Source: Flavobacterium aquaticum (GTDB lineage: Bacteria > Bacteroidota > Bacteroidia > Flavobacteriales > Flavobacteriaceae). From it: DNA of 64,000 nucleotides. The translations under genes were made by a program, and so were the position numbers. The stretch spans positions 248,001 through 312,000 of the forward strand of contig NZ_QLMI01000002.1 in assembly GCF_003259835.1 (NCBI RefSeq). The letters run 5' to 3'. This document shows positions 45,827 to 53,968 of the stretch, in pieces. The notes beneath the pieces are model-generated. The model saw only the letters and a program-made list of their open reading frames with translations, made no database searches and had not been told where the DNA came from. Each line of letters opens with the position of its first letter. Positions within the stretch are counted from its first letter, which is position 1.

Positions 45827-46702
45827 TTATTTTTTTGCTAATAACAATTTCCAAGCATCAGTTGCTTTTCCATTATCTACATACTCTTTTGCTTTTTGAA
45901 ATTTTGTATCTAAATCATCGGCACTTAAAACCGCTTTTACTTCAAAATTTTCTTTTACAAATATAGCAATTTCTTCTTCGGTTGGGATATTTTCTATATT
46001 TCCTAATCTTGCTAAATCATTCCCTGTAAAATAGCCACTTTCTTTAATGAAATCTGGAATCATATCTACTCCAATTCCTAAAGTTGTCAAGGGTTTTTCA
46101 ACTTCAAACATTCCTACACTTGAACGACTGTACCAATTAGCTCCCATTCGGGCAACCAAATCGATTTTGTGTTGGTCAATCATTCCGTTTGCATCTAAAA
46201 TAGCTTCGTTAATGTGAATTTTTACAACTTCACAAATTACCAAATTTCCTGCCCCACCTTGGTCTCCTAATGCAATTACATCGTTAATCTTACATTCAAA
46301 TTGGACTGGACTTTCTGCTACACGAAATGGCTTTACTTTATCAGATTTTAACATTGTAAATCCCGCTTTTTCAAACTCATTCACGCCATCTGGATATTCA
46401 GTACTCGATAATGACATTTGTTCTACGATGTCGTAATTCACCACATTAATCACAACTTCTTTAGTGTTTTGAGCGTTGATTAAAGTGTGTTTTGTTGTAT
46501 TATCACGTACCCTTCTTGCTGGTGAAAAAATTAGAATTGGCGGATTAGAACTAAATACATTAAAGAAACTAAATGGCGATAAATTTGGATTTCCATTACC
46601 ATCCATAGTACTAGCAAACGCGATAGGTCTTGGCGCTACTGCACTTTGTAAATACCCTTGTAATTTTGCTGGCGCTATTTCTTTTGGATCGATGCTTAAC
46701 AT
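45827..46702 (-). CDS. Flavin reductase family protein (FMN-binding)
   Basis: The 291-residue protein is a flavin-reductase-like, split-barrel FMN protein: SAVAPRPIAFASTMDGNGNPNLSPFSFFN, read in two motifs, and VINVVNYDIVEQMSLSS. Such proteins act as NAD(P)H:flavin oxidoreductases or related enzymes; the partner is unknown. The start is the ATG of MLSIDPKEIAP, placed 18 bp after a strong promoter. Longer readings upstream would cross the promoter. Confidence 0.9.
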   Translation of the reverse strand: MLSIDPKEIAPAKLQGYLQSAVAPRPIAFASTMDGNGNPNLSPFSFFNVFSSNPPILIFSPARRVRDNTTKHTLINAQNTKEVVINVVNYDIVEQMSLSSTEYPDGVNEFEKAGFTMLKSDKVKPFRVAESPVQFECKINDVIALGDQGGAGNLVICEVVKIHINEAILDANGMIDQHKIDLVARMGANWYSRSSVGMFEVEKPLTTLGIGVDMIPDFIKESGYFTGNDLARLGNIENIPTEEEIAIFVKENFEVKAVLSADDLDTKFQKAKEYVDNGKATDAWKLLLAKK

Positions 46703-46719
46703 GTTAAAACTATTTTTTA

Positions 46720-46749
46720 CAAAGATAACAAGAACAAGTTCAATTTCAA
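46720..46749 (-). promoter_or_regulatory. Promoter of the flavin reductase family gene
   Basis: On the minus strand TTG, 19 bp, TATCTTTG: a full -33/-7 match. Confidence 0.75.
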
Positions 46750-46896
46750 GGACAAAAATCAAATGCAGATACAAATTAAATAGCAATCTCAAAACTTCGA
46801 GAAATATAAAAACACGAAATAAAGCAAAATAACTCTGTGTAAAAAACAATCCTGAATTTAAAAGGATTTTAGTATTTTTACTTCAAATACGAATAC

Positions 46897-48045
46897 ATGC
46901 AGTTTTCAGAAAAGCGAAATCTTACGCGATGGTTTATCATATTAGCCTCTTTTTTCATTGTAATTTTAATACTTTGGAATACCTATAACTTTTTCCAAAT
47001 TTTTAAAAATGAAGAACGAGCAAAAATGGAATATTGGGCAAGTGCGCAAAAAACTTTAGCTAATGCAAATGAACATACAGATGTTGATCTTCCGCTACAA
47101 ATCATAACCAACAACACTTCTATTCCAATGGTAGTTACGGACAGCAAAGATTCTATTATTAATTATGAAAACATTGATGAAGCAATTGCAAATGATACTG
47201 TTGCATTAAAAAAATATTTCAATTCGATAAAAAACGATAATCAACCCATAAAAATGCAACTTTCAGAAAAAAGTTATCAGTTGGTTTATTATGGAAATTC
47301 TCCTTTGCTAAACAAATTGAAATATTACCCAGTTGCGTTATTACTAATTATTATTTTGTTTGGAGCTGTGGTTTATAATTTTTATCGCGCTACTAAAATG
47401 GCGACTCAAAACAAACTATGGGCTGGAATGGCAAAGGAAACAGCGCATCAAATTGGAACTCCTTTATCTTCTTTAATTGGTTGGTTGGAAATTTTAAAAA
47501 TGGAAAACATTGAAGAAAGCACCATTATTGAAATTGAAAAAGATATTACTCGATTACAAACTATTACAGATAGATTTTCGAAAATAGGAAGCGAACCTGT
47601 ATTAGAAAAACGTGATATTGTTGAAGACACGAAAAACACGGTTGATTACTTACAAACTAGAGTTTCTCAGCAGGTAAACTTTAATTTTGAAGCACCTCAA
47701 CATCCTATTTTGGTTGAGATAAATCCGGCATTACATAGTTGGACTATTGAAAATTTAGTCAAAAACGCGATTGATGCGATGAAAGGAAAAGGTAGTTTGA
47801 ATATCGGAATATCGGAATTAGAAGATATTGTAAAAATTACTATTACTGATACTGGAAAAGGAATCCCAAAAAATCAATTTACAAAAGTTTTTGAACCTGG
47901 ATTTACAACCAAAAAACGCGGTTGGGGATTAGGATTATCTTTAACTAAAAGAATTGTTCAAGAATACCACAAAGGAAAAATTAAAGTGGCTCATTCAGAA
48001 ATTGGCAAGGGAACTACAATGCAAATTAGTTACAAAACGACATAA
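46897..48045 (+). CDS. Sensor histidine kinase (orphan)
   Basis: The 382-residue kinase has two membrane segments (about residues 12-30 and 143-162) enclosing a periplasmic sensor region of about 110 residues. The H box ETAHQIGTPLSSLIGWLE has His184. An ATPase domain follows with N box NLVKNAIDAMKG, G1 DTGKGIP and G2 GWGLGLSLTKRI. No response regulator is adjacent, and no HAMP domain is obvious. A TATTTTTA box about 18 bp upstream may be its promoter. Confidence 0.93.
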   Translation: MQFSEKRNLTRWFIILASFFIVILILWNTYNFFQIFKNEERAKMEYWASAQKTLANANEHTDVDLPLQIITNNTSIPMVVTDSKDSIINYENIDEAIANDTVALKKYFNSIKNDNQPIKMQLSEKSYQLVYYGNSPLLNKLKYYPVALLLIIILFGAVVYNFYRATKMATQNKLWAGMAKETAHQIGTPLSSLIGWLEILKMENIEESTIIEIEKDITRLQTITDRFSKIGSEPVLEKRDIVEDTKNTVDYLQTRVSQQVNFNFEAPQHPILVEINPALHSWTIENLVKNAIDAMKGKGSLNIGISELEDIVKITITDTGKGIPKNQFTKVFEPGFTTKKRGWGLGLSLTKRIVQEYHKGKIKVAHSEIGKGTTMQISYKTT

Positions 48046-48048
48046 AAA

Positions 48049-48078
48049 AATCCCGAAAGAATCGGGATTAATTTTTAT
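48049..48078. terminator. Bidirectional terminator between the histidine kinase and HIT genes
   Basis: AATCCCGA and TCGGGATT form an 8-bp stem around AAGAA, flanked by A-rich and T-rich tails. Confidence 0.85.
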
Positions 48079-48464
48079 AAGTTTGAAGCGATTTGCTTAG
48101 CTAAATCTTGAAATTCTTCAGGTGTTAAACTTGTCTTTCTTTGAAAACGCATATCGTCCATATCTTGAAGCGGAATTAAATGTACGTGAACGTGTGGTAC
48201 TTCTAATCCAACAACAGCAACTCCAATACGTTTGCATTCAACCGATTTTTCAACAGCCTTTGCTACTTTTCTAGAAAACTTCATTAATCCTAAATAATGC
48301 TCTTCTTCCATATCAAAGATCTTATTAATCTCTTGCTTTGGAATACATAAAGTATGTCCTTTTGCGTTAGGATTCACATCTAAAAAAGCCAGATAATTTT
48401 CATCTTCGGCGATTTTATAACATGAAATTTCTCCGTTTACTATTTTGGTAAAGATACTAGCCAT
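48075..48464 (-). CDS. HIT family protein (histidine triad nucleotide hydrolase)
   Basis: The 129-residue protein has the start IFTKIVNGEISCYKIAEDE, a GHTLCIPK segment and the histidine triad HVHVHLIPL near residue 93. HINT-type enzymes hydrolyse adenosine phosphoramidates and related nucleotides. It starts 11 bp after greA ends and is in the same unit. Confidence 0.95.
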   Translation of the reverse strand: MASIFTKIVNGEISCYKIAEDENYLAFLDVNPNAKGHTLCIPKQEINKIFDMEEEHYLGLMKFSRKVAKAVEKSVECKRIGVAVVGLEVPHVHVHLIPLQDMDDMRFQRKTSLTPEEFQDLAKQIASNL

Positions 48465-48475
48465 TTTATATAAAA

Positions 48476-48952
48476 TTAGTCTCTTGTAATTTCTAAAACA
48501 TCAAATTTCAACACACCATTTGGTACGATGATTTCCGCTACTTCTCCAACAGATTTTCCTAGCAATCCTTTTCCAATAGGAGAAGTCACCGAAATTTTTC
48601 CTGTTTTTAAATCCGCTTCACTTTCAGCCACTAATGTGTATTTCATTTCCATACCATTAGCCTGATTTTTAATTTTAACAGTAGACAACACTAACACTTT
48701 AGATAAATCTAATTGCGATTCATCAATTAAACGAGCGTTTGCTACTAACTCTTCCATTTTAGAAATTCTCATTTCTAATAAACCTTGTGCTTCTTTAGCT
48801 GCATCATACTCTGCATTTTCAGATAAATCTCCTTTATCTCTAGCTTCAGCAATAGCTTGTGACGCTTTTGGGCGTTCTATACTTTTAAGTTGATCTAATT
48901 CGTCTCTTAATTTTTTTAATCCTTCTGCGGTGTAATAAGATACTGTACTCAT
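48476..48952 (-). CDS. greA: Transcription elongation factor GreA
   Basis: GreA rescues backtracked RNA polymerase by stimulating transcript cleavage. The 158-residue protein has the N-terminal coiled coil with the tip DLSENAEYDAAKEAQ (the acidic tip residues D and E present) and a C-terminal FKBP-like domain with SPIGKGLLGKSVGEVAEI. A promoter and a leader hairpin precede it. Confidence 0.97.
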   Translation of the reverse strand: MSTVSYYTAEGLKKLRDELDQLKSIERPKASQAIAEARDKGDLSENAEYDAAKEAQGLLEMRISKMEELVANARLIDESQLDLSKVLVLSTVKIKNQANGMEMKYTLVAESEADLKTGKISVTSPIGKGLLGKSVGEVAEIIVPNGVLKFDVLEITRD

Positions 48953-48978
48953 AACTTCATAGTTTATATAAATAGAAA

Positions 48979-49000
48979 GAATCCCACCTGCATGGGATTC
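48979..49000 (-). promoter_or_regulatory. Hairpin at the 5' end of the greA leader
   Basis: On the minus strand GAATCCCA and TGGGATTC pair perfectly around TGCAGG, followed by TTTCTATTT. It begins at about the predicted transcription start and lies 27 bases before the ATG. It may be an attenuator-like or 5'-stabilising hairpin. Confidence 0.6.
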
Positions 49001-49007
49001 CTTTTCA

Positions 49008-49015
49008 CAAAGATA
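49008..49015 (-). promoter_or_regulatory. Promoter -7 box of greA
   Basis: Minus-strand TATCTTTG, a perfect -7 box. The predicted start falls at the first bases of the leader hairpin. Confidence 0.6.
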
Positions 49016-49107
49016 GTAATTTATTTTTAATATTAATTTAAGTAATAAGGTAATGTTTTCTAAAAACTAATTAATTAAATTTGTTTCTCAATAGTTAGAA
49101 TGAAATT

Positions 49108-49530
49108 ATGAAAAAATATTTAATACTACTTCTATTACCCTTGCTTTTTAGTTGTGAAAAAGAAAGTTTTACAAACAACAATCCCTACTTACCAAATTAT
49201 GGCTTTAGTGTAAACATTAATATGAATTTACCTCAATATAGTTCTTTACAATTTCCAAGTAATGGCATCTATTTAAATAATGCAGGTGTAGGAATTAGAG
49301 GAATTTTTGTTTTTAATACTGGAGCTGGTTATGTTGCTTATGATGCCGCTTGTCCAAATCAAGCTTTGAGTTCATGTTCTACTATGACTTTGAGTGGCAT
49401 TGATGCCATTTGTCCGTGTGATGATGCACGATACAGTTTATTTTCGGGTCAAGCCCAAGGAATGCAGTATCCTATGAAACGTTATCGTGTTGAACAATTA
49501 GACGCCGTTTCACTTAGAGTTTACAATTAA
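49108..49530 (+). CDS. Lipoprotein with degenerate Rieske-like domain
   Basis: The 140-residue lipoprotein (signal ending LLFSCEK) has the spacing of a small Rieske domain: AYDAACPNQ, then CPCDDARYSLFSGQ and a C-terminal strand. A true Rieske site needs C-x-H and C-x2-H. Here the His positions read N and D/A, while cysteines remain, so a [2Fe-2S] cluster with His ligands cannot form as such. A TAAATTTG box 25 bp upstream is a plausible promoter. The function is unknown. Confidence 0.75.
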   Translation: MKKYLILLLLPLLFSCEKESFTNNNPYLPNYGFSVNINMNLPQYSSLQFPSNGIYLNNAGVGIRGIFVFNTGAGYVAYDAACPNQALSSCSTMTLSGIDAICPCDDARYSLFSGQAQGMQYPMKRYRVEQLDAVSLRVYN

Positions 49531-49531
49531 C

Positions 49532-49567
49532 AAAAAAGCCCGAAAAGTAAAACTTTCAGGCTTTTTT
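49532..49567. terminator. Bidirectional terminator between the Rieske-like gene and the TonB receptor
   Basis: AAAAAAGCC and GGCTTTTTT enclose an inner GAAAAGT/ACTTTC stem, with A and T runs on either side. Confidence 0.85.
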
Positions 49568-49585
49568 CAACTTAACTTAATTTAA

Positions 49586-51769
49586 CTAAAATTTTAAATT
49601 CATTCCAAGAAGAAAGTTCATTCCCGCTTGAGGGTAAAAACCTGCTCCACCATAAGTAATTGTACTTCCTGAAGAATCGTCATCATACGTATAGAAATAA
49701 CCATTTGATTCATATTCTACATCAAAAATATTATTCACTAACGCTGAAAAAACTATTGATTTGATTCCTTTATTGATTTGCCAATCGTAAGAAGCGTTGA
49801 AATCATTAATGAAATAACTATCTAATTTCGAAACATCTGAATCTATATTTCCCATATATTGCTCGCTTACAAATTTTGACAATACTGATAATTGTAAACC
49901 TTTAACTGGTAGATAAGAAAATCTATTTCCGAAAATAAAATTAGGCGAAAATGCGATATTAGTATTTCCTAAATTCTGAACTACTCCATTAATTTCATAA
50001 TAAAAATCCTCATTCTTATTTTGACTTAATGTGAAATTCGGATTTAAAATTAATTTATTTGTTAAAGCAATTGTTGATTCTACTTCTAAGCCTAATCGAT
50101 AACTTTTTCCACTATTTATGAAAATTGGAGCACCAACATCATTCAAATCGCCTGTCAAAACTAATTGATCATTATAGCGCATATAAAATGCATTTGCGTA
50201 TAATTTTACTTTTTTAGTGTTGTATTTCCAACCTAATTCATAATCGAATAAACGTTCTGGTTTTATTGCTCCGCTTTCGTAATCGTCGCGTCTTGGTTCT
50301 TTGTTAGCAATTCCGAAATAACCATAAAAAGCATTTTTTTCGTTTAATTGATAATTCAAACCTGCTTTTGGATTAAAAAATCTAAAAGTATCGTTTACAG
50401 CATCAAACTTCACACTTGTAGCATCGTAAAACACCATTCTGTATTGCAAATCAGCAAATAAATTCAACTTGTTTGTAACATTGTATGATGCTTTTGTATA
50501 GAAATTTACATCATCTTTATTTCCATAATTATCATAATAGCGATTTGGATTTGGAATGTAATTTTGTGTCCAAACTACTTCACCATAATGCAATCCTAAA
50601 TAACGATTAGCAGCACCTCCAAATAATAAATCGACGTTTTCATTTTTATAATTTAATGAAAAAGTAGCTCCGAAGAAATCATTATCTAACCAACGTTTTC
50701 TTACTAAATCAGAAATTGAATTCCCGTTAAACGCTGGCAAATTATAATCGGTTAAATCTTCATCTTCTTTGTATTGCTCAAAATAACCTTTTCCAATGGT
50801 GTAATGCAATGCCGCATTTGAAATCCAGTTCTCCGACCATTTTTCTGTCCAATGCAATTGAAAATGATTTTGCCAATAATTATCGGTTTCATTATCGTAG
50901 AATTGCATATTTCCAAATTCATCGAAATACATTCCTGCAGGATTGAATGTTCGATCATCTTTTAGTTTTTCAGGATCTTCAATTCCGTACCAAGCTTGAT
51001 AGGTCTTTTCTTTTCCACCAAAAGCTAACAACTTTACTAAAGTTGACTCTTTAACGTAATTAACATTAAAAAAGTAACCAAACATATTTGATGTGGCTCT
51101 ATCAATAAATCCATCCGAAGCTATATTAGAAATTCGACCATTCATTTCGAAGTTATTATGCAAACCGGTTCCAAAAGACAAAGTATGCTTTCTCGTATTA
51201 AAACTTCCAATGGAATTTGAAATTTCCGCATACGATTTTTCTTGATACGATTTGGTTGCCATGTTTAAACTCGCTCCAAAAGCACCAGCTCCATTAGTTG
51301 AAGTTCCTACTCCTCGTTGTAACTGAACACTTTCTAAAGACGAAGCGAAATCAGGTAAATTCACAAAAAATGTTCCTTGACTTTCGCTATCATTAAAAGG
51401 AACTCCGTTTAAAGTCACATTAATTCGAGAACCATCGGAACCACGAACTCTCATATACGTATAACCTACTCCATTTCCAGCATCAGTTGTAGTAACCACA
51501 GAAGGCAAATATTGCAACAAAACAGGCACATCTTGACCTAGATTTCGAGGCGCAATTTCTTCTTTGGATACATTCGTGTACGTAATTGGATTTTTGTCTT
51601 TTGCTCTAACTGAAGAAACCGTAACTTCTTTTAGTTCGGTAACTTTTGTGGTGTCTTTCTTGGTTTCTTGGGAGAAAGAAAGAAGAGAAAAGAAAATAGA
51701 AAAAAGACTAAAACAAGTCTTTGTACTTAATACTTTGTACTTTGTACTTTTTTTGAATAAAGTTTTCAT
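49586..51769 (-). CDS. TonB-dependent outer-membrane receptor under TPP riboswitch (putative thiamin uptake)
   Basis: The 727-residue receptor has a signal peptide, a TonB-box-like start (LKEVTVSSVRAKDKNP), a plug domain with YMRVRGSDGSRINVTLNGVPFND and SVQLQRGVGTSTNGAGAFGAS, and a beta-barrel ending in Phe (LLGMNLKF). There is no carboxypeptidase-like N-terminal repeat and no SusD partner. A TPP aptamer lies in its leader, so the likely substrate is thiamin or a thiamin phosphate; thiamin-regulated outer-membrane receptors are known in Bacteroidota. I use the ATG before KTLFKK; a TTG 10 codons upstream has no support. The first residues (KYKVLSTK) are encoded by a repetitive AAAGTAC sequence. 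Confidence 0.9.
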   Translation of the reverse strand: MKTLFKKSTKYKVLSTKTCFSLFSIFFSLLSFSQETKKDTTKVTELKEVTVSSVRAKDKNPITYTNVSKEEIAPRNLGQDVPVLLQYLPSVVTTTDAGNGVGYTYMRVRGSDGSRINVTLNGVPFNDSESQGTFFVNLPDFASSLESVQLQRGVGTSTNGAGAFGASLNMATKSYQEKSYAEISNSIGSFNTRKHTLSFGTGLHNNFEMNGRISNIASDGFIDRATSNMFGYFFNVNYVKESTLVKLLAFGGKEKTYQAWYGIEDPEKLKDDRTFNPAGMYFDEFGNMQFYDNETDNYWQNHFQLHWTEKWSENWISNAALHYTIGKGYFEQYKEDEDLTDYNLPAFNGNSISDLVRKRWLDNDFFGATFSLNYKNENVDLLFGGAANRYLGLHYGEVVWTQNYIPNPNRYYDNYGNKDDVNFYTKASYNVTNKLNLFADLQYRMVFYDATSVKFDAVNDTFRFFNPKAGLNYQLNEKNAFYGYFGIANKEPRRDDYESGAIKPERLFDYELGWKYNTKKVKLYANAFYMRYNDQLVLTGDLNDVGAPIFINSGKSYRLGLEVESTIALTNKLILNPNFTLSQNKNEDFYYEINGVVQNLGNTNIAFSPNFIFGNRFSYLPVKGLQLSVLSKFVSEQYMGNIDSDVSKLDSYFINDFNASYDWQINKGIKSIVFSALVNNIFDVEYESNGYFYTYDDDSSGSTITYGGAGFYPQAGMNFLLGMNLKF
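51720..51750. repeat. AAAGTAC-type simple repeat inside the receptor signal-peptide region
   Basis: The minus strand reads four tandem-like AAAGTAC/AAAGTATT words. It codes for the basic n-region of the TonB receptor signal peptide. It resembles the single repeat arms elsewhere in the window. Confidence 0.55.
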
Positions 51770-51865
51770 TCGTAAAATAAATACGAATAAAAGGGGCAAT
51801 TATTCCTTGGTTAAAAATTAATTATTGATACTCTTTGACGCTAATAAACGTGCACATTTATTTTT

Positions 51866-51950
51866 GTCATTTCCCTAAACAGCATTATCTGTTCTAGGTT
51901 CTATGGGTATGATCTCAGCTCGTTATTTAGAGCACCCCTTTGAGACGGGG
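51866..51950 (-). ncRNA. TPP (THI-box) riboswitch
   Basis: The minus strand carries the invariant blocks in order: GGGGTGC, then GCTGAGAT, ATACCC, GAACCT, GATAATG and AGGGA. P3 is GCTC with GAGC around TAAATAAC. P4 and P5 pair as CCTA with TAGG and ACAG with CTGT. It lies directly after a promoter -7 box and about 100 bases before the TonB receptor ATG. Confidence 0.92.
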
Positions 51951-51958
51951 CAAAGATA
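51951..51958 (-). promoter_or_regulatory. Promoter -7 box upstream of the TPP riboswitch
   Basis: Minus-strand TATCTTTG matches the consensus, with a TTG about 21 bp upstream. Transcription would begin at the 5' edge of the aptamer. Confidence 0.65.
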
Positions 51959-52038
51959 AGCCAATTTCAATGACAATTACAAGAACAATTTCAAACTTAC
52001 TTATATTGATTTTTGAACTTGCGCTTGTACTTGTGTTT

Positions 52039-52440
52039 TTAAAAGTTTGGTTTTTTTCTATTTTGCTTTAAAACGCTCATTACTTTTTTAGCGTTTAGAC
52101 GTTTTTCTTTTACCGCTCTTGGAATTTTAGTTTCTTTTCGCTCTTTTGGAACAACCAAAGCATTTTCAAGTAACTTAAAACATTTCTTAATAGCTTTTTC
52201 TTTGTTTTTAAGTTGACTTCTATCTTCTTCGCTAGTTAAAATGAGGATTCCTTCTTGCGTTAATTTAGTTGCGATTTTGGTTTGCAACAAAGTTTTTTCT
52301 TCTTCTGTTAATCCTTTTGAATTGACTAAATCGAAAGTCAGCACGACTTTTGAAGACACTTTATTTACATTTTGTCCTCCTGCGCCGCTGCTTCTTACAG
52401 CTTTAAATGAAAACTCAGATGCGATTATTGATTTATCCAT
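52039..52440 (-). CDS. arfB: Alternative ribosome-rescue factor ArfB (peptidyl-tRNA hydrolase, RF-like)
   Basis: The 133-residue protein is a codon-independent release factor that frees stalled ribosomes. It has the catalytic GGQ in SSGAGGQNVNKVSSKV and the basic C-terminal tail (KEKRLNAKKVMSVLKQNRKK) that enters the empty mRNA channel in known ArfB structures. Its start overlaps the DUF4301 stop by 8 bp. It is the last gene of the five-gene unit and precedes the TPP-riboswitch region. Confidence 0.93.
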   Translation of the reverse strand: MDKSIIASEFSFKAVRSSGAGGQNVNKVSSKVVLTFDLVNSKGLTEEEKTLLQTKIATKLTQEGILILTSEEDRSQLKNKEKAIKKCFKLLENALVVPKERKETKIPRAVKEKRLNAKKVMSVLKQNRKKPNF

Positions 52441-53968
52441 TATCAGGTTGGTGTGACGATTTTAATAAATCATTTACAGTTTTAACTGGATTGAAAGTTT
52501 CTAACGGAACCTCAACAAAAATAGTGGTCCATTTTGCCATAGCGCCATTCCATAATCCGGGAAGTTCAAAAGCTTTAATAGGTTTTCCGTTTTTTGTTTT
52601 TTCGGTAATAAAAGCTGCTTTTGGATCTATGAATTGGTTTAAATCAAACTTTTCACCTTTGAAATTTTTAACTCCGCAAACAATGTCCACAGGATTAAAA
52701 TGCGTAGCTTCTTTTGCTATGTTTTTTTGTGATTTATTATTCAAATCTATTTGAGACGATTCAACAATTTGTAAAGTTTGACGCCCTTTTTCATCTTGTA
52801 CCCAAAATGGTCCACCGCCTGGTTCACCTTCATTTTTAACCATTCCACAAACACGAATAGGTCGATTTAAGACTTTAATTAAATACTCAATTTTGTATTC
52901 GGTTTGGAAAAAATTGAACTCTTCTGGCAAAGGAAAAGACGTTTTATTCTCTGCAAAATACTTGATTTCAGTTATTTGAGTTTCGGTAACATTTCCGCTT
53001 GAAAGTAATTTTAAATAAATGAAAATTTTGTACTGAACAAAAAATAAGACACCACCTAATAACTTTTTATTCGTTTCAATTACTTTTCTATGATTTTGAG
53101 AAACGTTATCAATATTTTTAATGTAAATTATATCTGATTGTAACGCATTCAAATTATCGATTAAAGCTCCGTGTCCGCCAGGTCTGAAAAACAATTTATC
53201 ATCTTCAACACGAAAAGGCGTATTATCTTCATTAACCGCTAAGGTATCGGTGGATTGATTTTGATAGGAAAAACTAATTTCACAATCTGAAAATTGATTG
53301 GTTATCTTCTCAAAATCGGGTTGAAATTCTTCGGTAATAGTAAAATGAATTTTTGTCTTTTGATTTTGTTTTTTGAAAAAATCAGACTCAAAAATATTTT
53401 CTTCAATTGGAGTAATGATTTTCTCATCTCTCACATGAAAAGGTAAAATACCTTTTGGTTTGTTAGCAAAATCTAACCCTTCTTTGCTTAACAATGTCTT
53501 TATTAATGCGTGATATTTTGCATCGCTTGATAGCGAATAATAATTCGGATACAATTGAATGGTTTTTTCCTTCAATTCTCTGTAAAAAGGAAAGTTTTTC
53601 AATCCGAAAATAAAAATCGAAATATCTTTAGCATTTCGTTTATTGATATAACTATTGATGGTGTCGTTTTCAGCATCAAAATCGTTCAAAAACTCATTCA
53701 AAAATTTAAACATACGAGTAGCCGCGCCCGAAGCAGGCACAAACTTTTCAATCGAATAATTGGCTTTGTGTTTGTCGAAATAGTTTACAAAAACAGTGGT
53801 ATCCTCTTCTGAAAATTGCCAAATACCATCGCCTACTTTAGCTGAGCGAACTAGGTTAATTTTAGGAATTCCTTGGATAAAAAAATCCAACTGCTGTTGA
53901 ATTTTATCGATTGAGTTTCCTCTATTTTGTATGTATATTAAATCGTCTTCTGTAAAAATCTTTTCCAT
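52433..53968 (-). CDS. DUF4301 family protein
   Basis: The 511-residue protein belongs to the Bacteroidota DUF4301 family, whose function is unknown. It looks cytoplasmic: no signal peptide and no membrane segment. Recognisable text includes KFVPASGAATRMFKFL, a phosphate-loop-like stretch near residue 78, and FRPGGHGALIDNLN and CGMVKNEGEPGGGPFWV later. The layout recalls nucleotidyltransferase-type proteins with GHGALI motifs, but that is only an impression. Its start lies 31 bp inside the pnuC-type gene and its stop overlaps arfB. Confidence 0.85.
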   Translation of the reverse strand: MEKIFTEDDLIYIQNRGNSIDKIQQQLDFFIQGIPKINLVRSAKVGDGIWQFSEEDTTVFVNYFDKHKANYSIEKFVPASGAATRMFKFLNEFLNDFDAENDTINSYINKRNAKDISIFIFGLKNFPFYRELKEKTIQLYPNYYSLSSDAKYHALIKTLLSKEGLDFANKPKGILPFHVRDEKIITPIEENIFESDFFKKQNQKTKIHFTITEEFQPDFEKITNQFSDCEISFSYQNQSTDTLAVNEDNTPFRVEDDKLFFRPGGHGALIDNLNALQSDIIYIKNIDNVSQNHRKVIETNKKLLGGVLFFVQYKIFIYLKLLSSGNVTETQITEIKYFAENKTSFPLPEEFNFFQTEYKIEYLIKVLNRPIRVCGMVKNEGEPGGGPFWVQDEKGRQTLQIVESSQIDLNNKSQKNIAKEATHFNPVDIVCGVKNFKGEKFDLNQFIDPKAAFITEKTKNGKPIKAFELPGLWNGAMAKWTTIFVEVPLETFNPVKTVNDLLKSSHQPDNG

